Assembly (NCBI GenBank): GCA_002794785.1
Contig: NBBA01000026.1
Location: forward strand, 62,001 to 126,000
Length of the DNA: 64,000 bases
Reading direction: 5' to 3'
Source of the DNA: Coniferiporia sulphurascens
Taxonomy: Eukaryota; Basidiomycota; Agaricomycetes; Hymenochaetales; Hymenochaetaceae
Under the pieces are notes generated by a model. It was not told where the DNA came from and made no database searches. It was given only the letters and a program-made list of their open reading frames with translations. Below, piece by piece: positions 43,308-53,857 of this stretch (position 1 is the stretch's first letter; every line of letters starts with the position of its first letter). The translations under genes were made by a program, and so were the position numbers.

Positions 43308-46300
43308 TAGAGACACTCTCTATCTTACAGCAGAATGCCACCCACTCACTTGCAGCAATACATTCCCTAATCCCCACTCTTACAACTGACCCCTCCCCCC
43401 CACACCTAATACTTATCCAGGAACTGCCCTGGTACCAAATAGGGCTGCAACCCTCACTCACCAACCTGACTGGCACTCCGGTCCTCAATGTCCCCACCAT
43501 CCCAGGATACGTCCCCATTCTACCACCAGATGTTTGCCCCCAGGTAGTCACATATGTATCCAGGGCCCTCCCCCCTACCTCATGGTCGATCCTTGGAGCC
43601 GCATCCCATGGCACTGATGTACTGACAGTGGAGGTCCGATCCAAACTCACCCTCCAGGTGTGCAACTACTATGGCATGCACCCTCCAGATCAAGAGAACG
43701 CCTCCCCTCAGTACCCAGATGAGTCCTTCCTATGCTCACTACCCTCGGTGCTAGCCACTACCCTACTTGTGGCGGGCGACTTCAACCGTTGCCACCACAC
43801 GTGGTCTGAACTCTCAGCCACATGGCAAGATGACTTGGAGGCGCAACCCCTTGATGACTTTTTCTGTGGGCATGGCCTGGCGCCTGCCCACCTTCCTGAC
43901 TCTGACTCATGGCCCGATGGCAATCATCGTCGGTGTCCCATTGACACGATCTGGGCCCCACCCATGGTCAACCCCGATTCTATCCTAGATTCGGCTACCT
44001 CCGACCCATCACCACTGTCCGACCACGCCATCCTGTGATGGTCACTGCCATTTCGGCCCCCCCCTCCTGTCCTAAAGACCCGCCAGCTGCTACCAGCCAA
44101 CAAGGAGGAATGGACCGACATAGCCTTCCCTCTACTTGAAGCAACCTTCTGTCTCCCAGGGCTCGACACCCATGCCCTGAACATCAAAGCGAAGGCAGTT
44201 ATTGACTCTATGGTCACCGCCCTCCAGCCATTCACCCGCCTCTCTAAGCTGTCGAAAACAGAAGTCCCATGGTGGTCACCCCACTGCAAGACCCTCCTAT
44301 CCACCATTACGATGGCCACCACCACCCTCCAGCATTCCTCAGCTAGACGAGCCTTCAAAAGAGGCATCAGGATGGCCAAATGGCAGTTCTATGCCGACCA
44401 GGCATCAGAAGCGGACGCCTCCAACATCTGGAACTGGGCCAAATGTGGCCTCGGCAACCGACCTACCCCCATCCCCTCGCTGAAATGGCGAGACGGCTCC
44501 TTCACCCAAATGGACAATGAGAAAGGTGAGCTTTTCCGAGAAACCTTCTTCATGCCCCCTCCACCCCAGGCAGCAGCTACCACCCTGCTGCCACCACCTC
44601 AACCAGCTGCCCTGCCCATACTCCTATCAGAGCTTATGGGGGCACTGGCCGACACATCCAACTTGTCGGCTCTGGGCCTCTCGGGAATAGGCTATCACCC
44701 CCTGAAATGGGTGGTGGATGCCTACCCCAATGAGATACTTACACTTTTCAATGACTGCCTTCGCCTGGGGCACCACCCCGAGTGCTGGTGGGTGGCAAAA
44801 GTCGTAATGCTCAGGAAGCCAAACAAGAAGGACCCCTTCTCGCCATGGTCTTACTGGTGTTAAGCTCAACGGTTATGCAGTGATTGACGTCGGGGCTTCC
44901 TGATTGTCGGGACTGATGGTTACGGCAATGGGGCTTCCTAGATGTCGTAAGTCGAAGGTGATCATCGATGGGGCTTCCTGATCGATGATGTGGACGCGAT
45001 AGGCTTCTGAGGATGAGTTCGGGTTACGATGAGACGATTAAGGGCCAATAAGCACACAGTAGACTGGTGGTAGCAGATAATGGGCTTGTATGAACAAAGA
45101 GCACAAGCTTAGGGCTTGTGCTACTGAAGTTACATGCTTATATGCTACTTTAGGTGTTTGCTACTGTAGCGACTTGGTTGGGTGTGTTTACCAGACTATG
45201 GAAGGTCATGGAAACTCAAGGAAGGCCTTGGTAATACAAGTTCGGTGATCAGTAAGCAAAGCACATCATGATGGTGCAATAAGGCGTCATCATGGCGTCT
45301 TATGGCGCAAGGTAAAATAGGATGAGTAAGGCTGAGAAATGGGGGAGTTGCGCTGACTGATGATGATGAAGGGGAAGTGAGTCAGCGCAAATAAGGGGAA
45401 AGTAAAGGAAAATTGTAACAACTGGCCCATCACCCTTGAGGAGACCTTAGGGAAACTCCTTGAAAAGATAATAGCTAACCAGCTCCAGTTCCTCGCTAAC
45501 ACGAGGGACTGGCTGCCACCTAATCAATATGGGGGGCGTCAAGGCCATTCGGTCTGTGATGCCGCCCAACACCTTTTACAGATTGTGGAGTGTGCTCATT
45601 CGGAGGGCCTCATCTGCTCGGTCCTTGCAGTCAACATTCAGGGTTTTTTCGACTTGGTGCACCCCCAGCTCCTCCACCAACAACTGTTGGACCTCGGTTG
45701 CATGCCAGACATGGCTGACTGGTGCTTGTCCTTCATGATGGACTGGCAGGTGGCAGTTGCCTTCAATGGCACCACCCTCCCCACCACCCCCAAACCCGAC
45801 TTTGGCACCCCCCAGGGATTGCCAGTCTCCCCCATCCTGTCAACTATATTTGCAGGGGTGGTCCTCTGGCGCTTTCACCAAGCCGGCACCACTGCCCTGG
45901 CATATGTTGACAACCATCTACTAATCTGCATAGGTCCTTCAGTGGCATCCAACTGCTGCACTCTCACCTGTGCCTACCAACAACTCGACACCCTCTTCGG
46001 CACCATCAGTCTCAACATCAAAGCCACCAAGATGGAGTGCCTCCACTTCCACCCCCCTCAGCAACGCACCGGCTATGATGGCTGGGACACTGCCGGCATC
46101 CAGGTCGACCCCAACACCCTGATCTGCCCCTCCATTCCACTCCAGTGGTTGGGGATATGGTGGGACCCAGGCCTCTCCTTCAAACCTCATGTCGAGCACA
46201 TGCGCTCCAAGGGGCTCTCCACTCTCGCCACCCTCCGCATCCTGGGCAACACCCAACGCGGCATCTCGGCCCTCCTCCTCTGCCGTCTTTATACCTCCTG

Positions 46301-47186
46301 CGTCCACTCCATCCTGTCATGGGGAGCGCCAGTGTGGTACCATGGCCGCCGCCAAAAAACCTTGGTAAACCGCCTCCAGGCTGTGCAAAACACGACCTGT
46401 CACTGGATATTGGGCGTCTTCAAAGGTGCCTCCCCCCATTCCACTAATTTTCTTTGCTCCATTCCTCCTCTTTCTTTTTACTTCAAGTATATAAAGACTA
46501 CCCATTCTCTGCACCTCTGGTGCACCCCCCACTCTATTGGCTGCAAACTATTTAAAAACATAGCTAACAGACCTTTCTCCCTTTCTCTGCAGGTCCGAGC
46601 CCCCTGGGTTCAACAGGTTCCTGCATACACACATCCCCCATGGACGGATCCCCTGGCTTTCACCAACAGCCGTGTCCGCTTCACCACCCCCCCACCCCGG
46701 TTAGCGCCGACACCCGGAAACAGTTTGTGAGTGCTGCATGCGAGCTTAGCTCCACCCCCCATGTCCAAGTCTTCACAGATGGCTCCCACATCGACAATAA
46801 ATTGGGATCAGCCATCTGTGCCATGCTTGGCCCCACCCGTCTCTGGTCTCACTGACTGGAGTCCCCCACCTGCACAACTGCCACAGATGCCGAGGAATTC
46901 TCCCTCGCCACAGCTCTGGGCTGGGTTGTGCGCTGCCTCCTGGTGCAACTGCATGTCGCATCAGACATCTTCTTCCTGTCTGATTCGCTGACTGCAATCC
47001 ACCTTTTCTGTACATGGGCCACCACTCCTGGTGCCCATCTCCTACACATCTGGAGAGTGGGTGTGGAAACTCTGCTGGACTCATACCCCCAGCTCACCAT
47101 TCACTTTGTATGGTGCCCCAGACACTCAGACATCCCAGGGAATGAATGAGCTAACACGGAAGTGAAACTGGCAACTGAGCTCCCCC
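43304..47186 (+). pseudogene. ORF2 (endonuclease, RT with YVDN, part of RNase H)
   Basis: The endonuclease is open from 43304 to TGA 44036-44038, with GDFN near 43778 and LSDH near 44014. The linker and early RT are in 44210-44857, and RT proper follows the LTR (45426-46690). The catalytic motif is YVDN, with AAC at 45912-45914. A frameshift in a C-run near 46690 and TGA at about 46853 follow. RNase H keeps FTDGS and FLSDSL, but NEWAD is broken by TGA near 47150. It is truncated by LTR-C. Confidence 0.82.
44858..45420 (-). mobile_element. Solo LTR-A copy 4 (563 bp, reversed)
   Basis: It begins TGTTAAGCTC and ends AATTGTAACA on the plus strand, the reverse complement of the other copies. Target duplication ACTGG at 44853-44857 and 45421-45425. 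It is the only one of four in antisense orientation to its LINE host. Confidence 0.93.
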
Positions 47187-48672
47187 TGTTAGGACCAAGG
47201 GTAACCATGGTTAGCCAATGGAACAAGTAGTTGAGATAGAGTTGAGGCATGTGATTGAGTCAAGAATAAGTCGGTAGATGTTGGTACTTCGCTCAGGAGA
47301 AGTCTGAGAGAATTGAGAAGGTGAATTAAACTGGGGGTCTAGGCTGGTCTAGGCCCTCCTTATATACATGAAGAAGAAGCTCCGCTTGAAAGCGGACACT
47401 CCACAAGGCTCTGCAGTTGGAGCTATGATGCCTCACAGTGTCATCATAAGCTCCACTGACTTGGAGCTGCGTACCAGTGCAAATGACCTCATTAGAGGAT
47501 CATATGAGAATAACTATCTATGATTGGCCGTTGGTGCTCCACTGAGCTCCACTGAGCTCCACTGTGTGTCATGCGCTCCACTATGCTCCACTAGGCTCCA
47601 CTGAGCTCATAGGGACATCATATGGTATCATAATGACTTCACCATGATGCTTAGGCTGTGCGCATCGCCCCACTGTTCTGCATGCTACCCTGTAGTCTTA
47701 TGTGCCAGTGGCTTCTTGTTGAGATGCTGCCTAACAGCTTGATGATTGGTAAGTCGTTAACTTGTCTTGTTGGCCTCCTGTACTGGTTCCTCCATGTTGT
47801 CTTGTCGTATTGGACACTTTGCCATTTAGAGTTTGTGGCTGGCTTCGGTAAGTGCTTCAGTTCCTGCCAAGTGTGGCTTAATCGCATAATGCGATATCGG
47901 CTAAAGGTCCATAGGCGGGTACCTTTTCGGTTGGTGTCCTGTCGTCAATCACATTGTCCGGCGGTTTGTTAATGTGGTTTATCCTAGCGATATGTCGCGT
48001 GTATCCTGGAGGTGGCGCCGGGGGTGATCCATTTGATAACCATAGTGTTATCATGTAAAGATTAACATTGCCGATCTGTTGATTGGTGGTCGTCGATCCC
48101 TTTGCTGATAGATTCTTGAAGAGGGTGATTACCTTTGTGCATAATCGGTGAGCGTTAGCTAGGAATGTGTTATCCTGCAACGTCCTGTACAGGAAGGATC
48201 CTGAGACCACTTGTAGGTCACATTCCTTGTCATGTATGTGCAGGTTCACTATTGTCTGGACATGGACGTTGTGCAAAAACTCCTGTACATCGAAGATGTA
48301 CATTTGTATTGTGTGCATTACCCTGACCTCTGTGCCATCACCTATAGGGTCTACAGGGTGATCTGTAGTTACCTGGCAGTTCATGTACCCTGCCATGTAA
48401 AAGCATTCGGTTATTACCATGTTAAATGCTTCCCATGATTGATTGTATGCAGTCCGGCATTGGTGGCAGAGTCTTGACAAGTCAAGAGTTTTTAGTGGTC
48501 ACTTGAGCATCGTGATTGGCCTGATGTTCCCAAGAAGTCCTGGTTTTCTAGTTAGTTCCATCCCCATGTTGAATGATCACTGGATAGTCTCCGTGGGAGT
48601 CCCTTCCTGTATTGGTAGTCGCTGGTATCGTTGTCTAAGCTTGTAAGCAAGCTTATTCATCAATTCCTAACA
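47187..48672 (-). mobile_element. LTR-C (1486 bp), relative of LTR-B, with intact ORF
   Basis: The ends are TGTTAGGACC and TTCCTAACA on the plus strand. In ORF sense it starts TGTTAGGAATTGATGAA, close to LTR-B. A TATATAAGG box lies about 170 bp from its sense 3' end (near 47353). The flanks CCCCC and GATCA do not match, and the two sides are unrelated LINEs in opposite orientation, so it sits at a rearrangement. It also holds a short GCTCCACT repeat cluster near 47548-47602. Confidence 0.78.
47878..48480 (-). CDS. Intact 200-residue ORF inside LTR-C, unknown function
   Basis: ATG at 48480 and stop at 47878 with no interruption, unlike every LINE ORF here. It has C-x2-C near the N-terminus (LCHQC), the WEAFN and YMNCQ blocks, an AKGSTTT block, then PGYTR and DDRTP blocks. 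These align in order with the LTR-B ORF, although overall identity is low. It has no predicted signal peptide or obvious membrane segment. It lies in the U3 part of the LTR, upstream of the TATA box. Expression is unproven, and I do not recognise the family. Confidence 0.6.
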   Translation of the reverse strand: MSRLCHQCRTAYNQSWEAFNMVITECFYMAGYMNCQVTTDHPVDPIGDGTEVRVMHTIQMYIFDVQEFLHNVHVQTIVNLHIHDKECDLQVVSGSFLYRTLQDNTFLANAHRLCTKVITLFKNLSAKGSTTTNQQIGNVNLYMITLWLSNGSPPAPPPGYTRHIARINHINKPPDNVIDDRTPTEKVPAYGPLADIALCD

Positions 48673-51600
48673 GATCAGAGGAAAAGGGAGGAAGCACACC
48701 TGAAAGCTCCAAGAGAGCCGGGTCCGGGTCCTGGGAATGGGGTCCAAGCATATGACTCATGTATTCCTGGAGGAGGTCCAAGTCCATATCTTCATCAGTT
48801 GGGTGGCCCTCCAGCTCCATCGCAGCGAAGGCCAAGCGGATGGTAGCAGAGGTGTGGTCGGAAAGGCGGTTCAGGTGCCTGGTCATCTTCAACCAGCGGC
48901 ACAGAACCTGGAGATGGTTTTCATCGGCCCACTCAGTGTGGTGGGTCGGAAGTGGGTTGTGGGGAGGCCAGACTTTGCAGATCCAGGGTCAGAATGTGCA
49001 ACACCCACCCAGTACATGGGCAGTCAACTGAGCCGGCCAGGGGGGGTGGTTGTGCCATCTGCAGTGCAAGATCAGGCCGTGCCTGTGTTGGTAGGCTGAG
49101 TCAAAGCTCAGCCAGTATCCCCTGTAGGGACTGGCATGACATAGGACCTGGGCAACTGTGGAGAGTTCATGGCAGGGGTGGTTGACCAACTGCATTAGAA
49201 GCTTATGGGGCCGGCATGAGGGGGTGCCGTTGACAGCCAGGTACTTATCAGCTGTCGAGGCAAGTGGGCAGGTGAGTGAGAGTGACCAGTGCTCCATCAG
49301 TGTGTTGATGGTGGCCTCTTTCAGTGCAGAGGTGGAGGGTGCGAGGGAGGATGGGGGTAGGTTCATTGCAAACTTCGCCTTGTGGTCTGCCCATTCATTC
49401 CTGGGGATGTCAGAGTGACCCAGGCACCATACAAAATGGATGGAAAGATCTGGGTAGGAGTCCAAAAGGGTCTGGACCCCCGCCTTCCATTGATGGAGGA
49501 GATGAGCACCTGGTACCAGTGCCCATGTGCAGATGAGGTGGAGTGCTGTCAGCGAATCTGACAGAAAGAAAATGTCAGATGCGACAGGCAAGAGGTCCCA
49601 GAGGTGGTGTGCTGCCCAGCTCGGTGCGGAGGTGAGGGAGAAAATCTCCGCATCCATGGCTGTTGTGCAGGTGGGGGAGGCCAGCCAGCGGGACTTGAGG
49701 CGGGTAAGGCCCCTCATAGCGCAGACAGCTGATCCAGACTTAGAACCCATGTGTGAGCCATTGGTGAAAACCTGGAGGTGGGGGAGGGTGCTCAGGGAGT
49801 GTGTGGCACCCACAAATTCCTTGCGGGTGTCCTTGCTGACTGGAGTGATAGGAGTGGCAAATGAGACTTGTCCGGTCATAAATGCCAGCAGATCCATCCA
49901 TGGGGGATGAGTGTATGCAGGGACTGGTTGAACCTGAGGGTGTAAGCCCAGGGCTTACTACTCCAATGCCTATGCATTGGAGACCACCGGGTCCAGACAT
50001 CACCTGACATGCCGGGTTGTCAGTCACATGATGCGCCGGGCTGTCACCTGACACGCCGGACTGATGGTCACATGATTGTATTTCCTCCGGACTGTACAGA
50101 TCTATGCTTACATAATTCCCTCACTATTCCCATTCACTTTCTGTGCCTTTGTTGCCTCAGTCTATCTGACAGCAACAAAGGTGAGTAGTTATAGCATGGA
50201 ATGTATGTAGTCTATCTGACAGCAACAAAGACACCTTTGTCCTTTCTGTCCTAGGCTGAACTTTAGTGTTGCCAACTCCTGGTTGGCTTCCAGAGGGACC
50301 TGGACCTGCAGAGAAGTGGAAAAGGGACGGTTAGTTATGTTTTTATAATATTGCTTTCTACCGATGGAGTGCAGGGTGCGCCAGAGACACAGAGAGTGGA
50401 GGGTCTTAGCATATTCAAAATAATAGGAAAGGGGGGGAAGGGAACAAAGAAAATTTGTAGAAAAAGGGGAGGCACCTTTGTAGACGCCAAGAATCCATCT
50501 GCATGCCATGTTTTGCACAGCCTGCAGGTGAATTACTAGTGTTTTTTGGCATCGGCCATGATACCACACCAGTGCGCCCCATGTGAGGATGGAGCAGACA
50601 CAGGCAGTGTACAGTCGATGGAGGAGAAGGGCCGAGATTCTGCGCTCAGTGTTACCAAGAATGTGGAGGGCGGCAAGGGTGGAGAGGCCCTTGGAGCGCA
50701 TGCATTCGATGTGGGCCTTGAAGGTAAGGGCAGGGTCCCACCATATTCCCAGCCAGCATAGCGGGATAAAGGGTTGGATGAGCATGGTGGGGGCGACCCA
50801 AACCCCGGCAGTATCCCAGTTGGTGTAGGCGGCTGAACAGCATCGGGGTGGGTGGAAGTGTAGGCACTCCATTTTGGCAGCTTCAATGTTGAGACTGATG
50901 GTGCTGAAGTGGGCGTTGAGTTGGTGGTAGGCGTTGGACAATTGCTGGCAGTTGGATGCCACGCTGGGTCCGATGCACACTAGGAGGTGGTCGTCTATGT
51001 ATGCGAGGGCAGTGGTGCTGGTTTGGTGGAATTTCTGGAGGACCACACCTGCAAATATGGTCGAAAGGATTGGAGACACCAGCGATCCTTGGGGGGTGCC
51101 GAGGTCGGGTTTGTGGGCGGTTGGGAGGGTGGTGCTGTCAAAGGAAATGGCTACCTGCTGGTCCATCATGAAGGATAGACACCAGTCTGCCATGTCAGGC
51201 AGGCACTGGAGATCCAGCAGTTGTTGGTGGAGGAGTTGTGGGTGGACAGAGTCGAAAAAGCCCTGTATGTCGACCGCTAGGACCAAACATACATGACCCT
51301 CAGCATGGGTGCACTCTGCAATTTGTAAGAGGTGCTGGGCGGCATCATAGACAGAGTGTCCCTGACGTCCCCCGTATTGGTTAGGTGGCAGCCAATCCCG
51401 TGTATTTGCGAGGAATTGGAGCCAGTTAGCTATTATCTTTTCAAGGAGTTTCCCTAAGGTCTCCTCAAGGGTGATGGGCCAGTAAGACCATGGCAAGAAG
51501 TGGTCCTTCTTGTTTGGCTTCCTGAGCATTATGACTTTTGCCACCCACCAGCACTCAGGGTGGTGCCCCATGTGCAGACAGTCATTGAAAAGGGTGAGGA

Positions 51601-52948
51601 TCTCATCAGGGTAGGTGTCTACTACCCATTTAAGGGGGCAGTAGCCGATGCCCAAGAGGCCTGGAGCTGACAAGTTGGAGGTGTTGGACAGTGCCCCCAT
51701 GAGCTCCGAGAGGAGTATGGGCAGGGCAGCTGGTTGGGGAGGAGGCGGCAGAGTGTTGGCCGCTTGTTGGGGTGGGGGGGGCATAAAGAAAGTAGTGCGG
51801 AAGAGCTCACCTTTCTTGTCATCTGATTGGGTGAAGGTGCCATTGCGCTTCTTGAGCGAGGGAATTGGGGTAGGTCAGTTGCCGAGGCCACACTTGGCCC
51901 AGCTCCAGATGTTGGAGGTGTCGGCTTGGTCGGCTTGATCAGCATAGAACTGCCGCTTGGCCGCCTGTATACCACGTTTGAAGGCACGGCGGGCTGCTGA
52001 TCACTGAAGGGGGGTGGTGGCCGTCGAGATCACCTGGAGGAGTGACTTGCATGTTGGGGTCCACCAGGGGACCTCGGATTTTGATGGCTTGGCGAGTCGG
52101 GTGAATGGTGTGAGGGCGGCAATCATAGAGTCGACCACTGCCTGCGCTTTGATGTCAAGGGTGAGGGTGTTGTCTGCCAGGAGGTGAAAAGCGGTTTCGA
52201 GTAATGGAAAGGCAATGTCGGACCATTCTTCCCTGTCAGCCAGGAGTAACCGGCAGGTTTTTATGACTGGGGGTGGGGGCTGAAAAGGCAAGGACCAGTG
52301 CAGCATGGTGTGGTCAGACAGTGGGGAGGCAGTCAATGTGCTCAAATCTATTACTAAATCGGGGTTTATCGAGGGGGGGGTCCAAATCATGTCAATGGGG
52401 CACTGTTGACGATTGTCAACAGGCCGTGAGTCAGAATCCGGGAGGTGAGCTGGCGCAAGGCTGTGCCCCCAGAAGAAGTTGTTAAGGGGTTGTGCCCTCA
52501 AGTCCTCCTGCCATGAGGCAAGGAGTTCGGACCACGAGTGGTGGCGATGGTTGGATCTCACCTACCACCAGTAGAGTGGAGGCTAGTGCTGGTGGGATTG
52601 TGAAAAGAAACGACTCACCAGGGTAGAGGGGGGTGGCGGTGGTGCGGTCTGGTGCATGCATGCCGTAGTAGTTGCACACACAGATTGTCAGGAGTGAGCA
52701 GATTTCAATGGTGAGGACATTGGTGCCAGAGGAGGCAGCCCCAAGGACGGACCAAGCGGTTGCAGGGATGGCACAGGATACATACGTGATGACCCTCGGC
52801 TGAGTGGCCGGGGGGAGAACAGCCGTGTACCCTGGGAGAGATGGTACATTGAGGACCGGCATGCCGGTGGGGTCAGTGAGGGAGGGCTGGAGGCTGATTT
52901 GATACCAGGGTGGTTCCTGGATTAAATGATGGTGGGTGGGGATGGGTT
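48673..52948 (-). mobile_element. LINE of second subfamily, both ends truncated
   Basis: The minus strand runs from the endonuclease N-terminal part (52948) through RT and RNase H to the last codons of ORF2 at 48673, where LTR-C begins. LTR-D interrupts at 49941-50292. Subfamily traits are FTNGS in place of FTDGS, the AVNG block and the YHQLNAHFS block in RT. Confidence 0.82.
48673..52948 (-). pseudogene. ORF2 (endonuclease, RT, RNase H) of second subfamily
   Basis: Endonuclease sequence runs from 52948 with a disrupted GDFN region (the frame breaks at 52561) and LSDH near 52310. Linker and RT follow, with TGA near 51880 at the GLGN site. RT is open for about 500 codons (51784 to about 50298) with catalytic YIDD retained. 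After LTR-D, RNase H and the C-terminal region are open from 49897 to 48989 and on to the end. The RNase H catalytic-Asp block reads FTNGS, which may disable it unless it is a subfamily trait. Confidence 0.8.
49941..50292. mobile_element. Solo LTR-D (352 bp)
   Basis: It starts TGTAAGCCCAGGG and ends TTGGCTTCCA, with target duplication GAGGG at 49936-49940 and 50293-50297. It contains two copies of a 21-bp direct repeat (GTCTATCTGACAGCAACAAA plus one base) at about 50159 and 50208, and short repeats of a CACCTGACA/GCCGG type. Orientation is not determined. Confidence 0.85.
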
Positions 52949-53857
52949 CCTCACCCCAACTGTTGGCATTTGTGCCGAAAACCAGAAATCCGCGATGGCC
53001 CTCACTAAAGTGTCACATGAGTTTTTCGCCTCCCTCCCCACTGCAGACCGAGTCCCAGTCCTGTCCTCTGCATTTAATGTGAAGGGGAACATCATGACCA
53101 CATTTTCGGCATGCCCATCCTCAGCTAACCCGACCACAGAGACAATCATTGATCGTCACTCCATGGCATATGCCTCCCACATGTGCACTGAGTGCATCGC
53201 AGTGGGAATTACTATCCCGACTGCCTTTTCCCTAACCCCCTCCAGAGTCCGCCCCCGGTCCACCCTCCACATCTCCATGGTGCCCTGCAAGGACTTCCTG
53301 TTCAGCCAGAACAGACACACCATCACTGAGAAGGCCCTTTTGGCCGAAGTCCGGCACAGCCCGGCACTCCTCAACCTCGACTTTGTAGTCGCCCCCAGTT
53401 CACCGCCACCGAAGACCACCTGCCAACTCTTGACAGGTGCCCCATGGCCTTCTCCTTTGTCGACCCCAATGGCTCCATCTGCAAATGCCTCCTCAAGAGG
53501 CCACAAGTATGGATGTTCAGCTCTGCCCTCCAACTCTCTGTTCCACCCATTTGCCCCACCCTCACTCAATGTGAGCACTGCCAGGGCCTCGGACATGGAA
53601 CCAAGGGTTTCCACGCCCAACCCTACTGCGCTGACTGCATGGGTGCTCACCTGACCCGCAATCATTGCAAATTGTGCGCCCACTGTGCCACTGACACAGT
53701 GCCCAAAGGTGACACATGTCCCCACCCCCGCCAATGCATCAACTGCAAAGGCGACCATCCCGCCACCCTGCCGATGTGCCCCAAGAAAAGGCGCTACCAC
53801 CAAATCATAGAGGCCCTCAATGCCGACCCCACTGATGAACAGATGGAGGAAGTATGA
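52949..53857 (+). pseudogene. LINE ORF1 C-terminal part
   Basis: Open to about 53400, then a frame change near 53395, then open from 53444. It has the SMVPCKDFLF block and knuckles CEHCQGLGH, CADCMGAH and CINCKGDH. TGA 53855-53857 overlaps the ORF2 ATG at 53854. Confidence 0.78.

Larger units (their letters stand above)
41324..47186 (+). mobile_element. LINE lacking its first ~130 bp and its 3' end
   Basis: ORF1 coding starts abruptly at 41324 (Ala-rich N-terminus, ATG missing). ORF1 ends at 43307 and ORF2 runs from 43304, with LTR-A copy 4 at 44858-45420. The element is cut in RNase H at 47186 by LTR-C. Confidence 0.85.
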
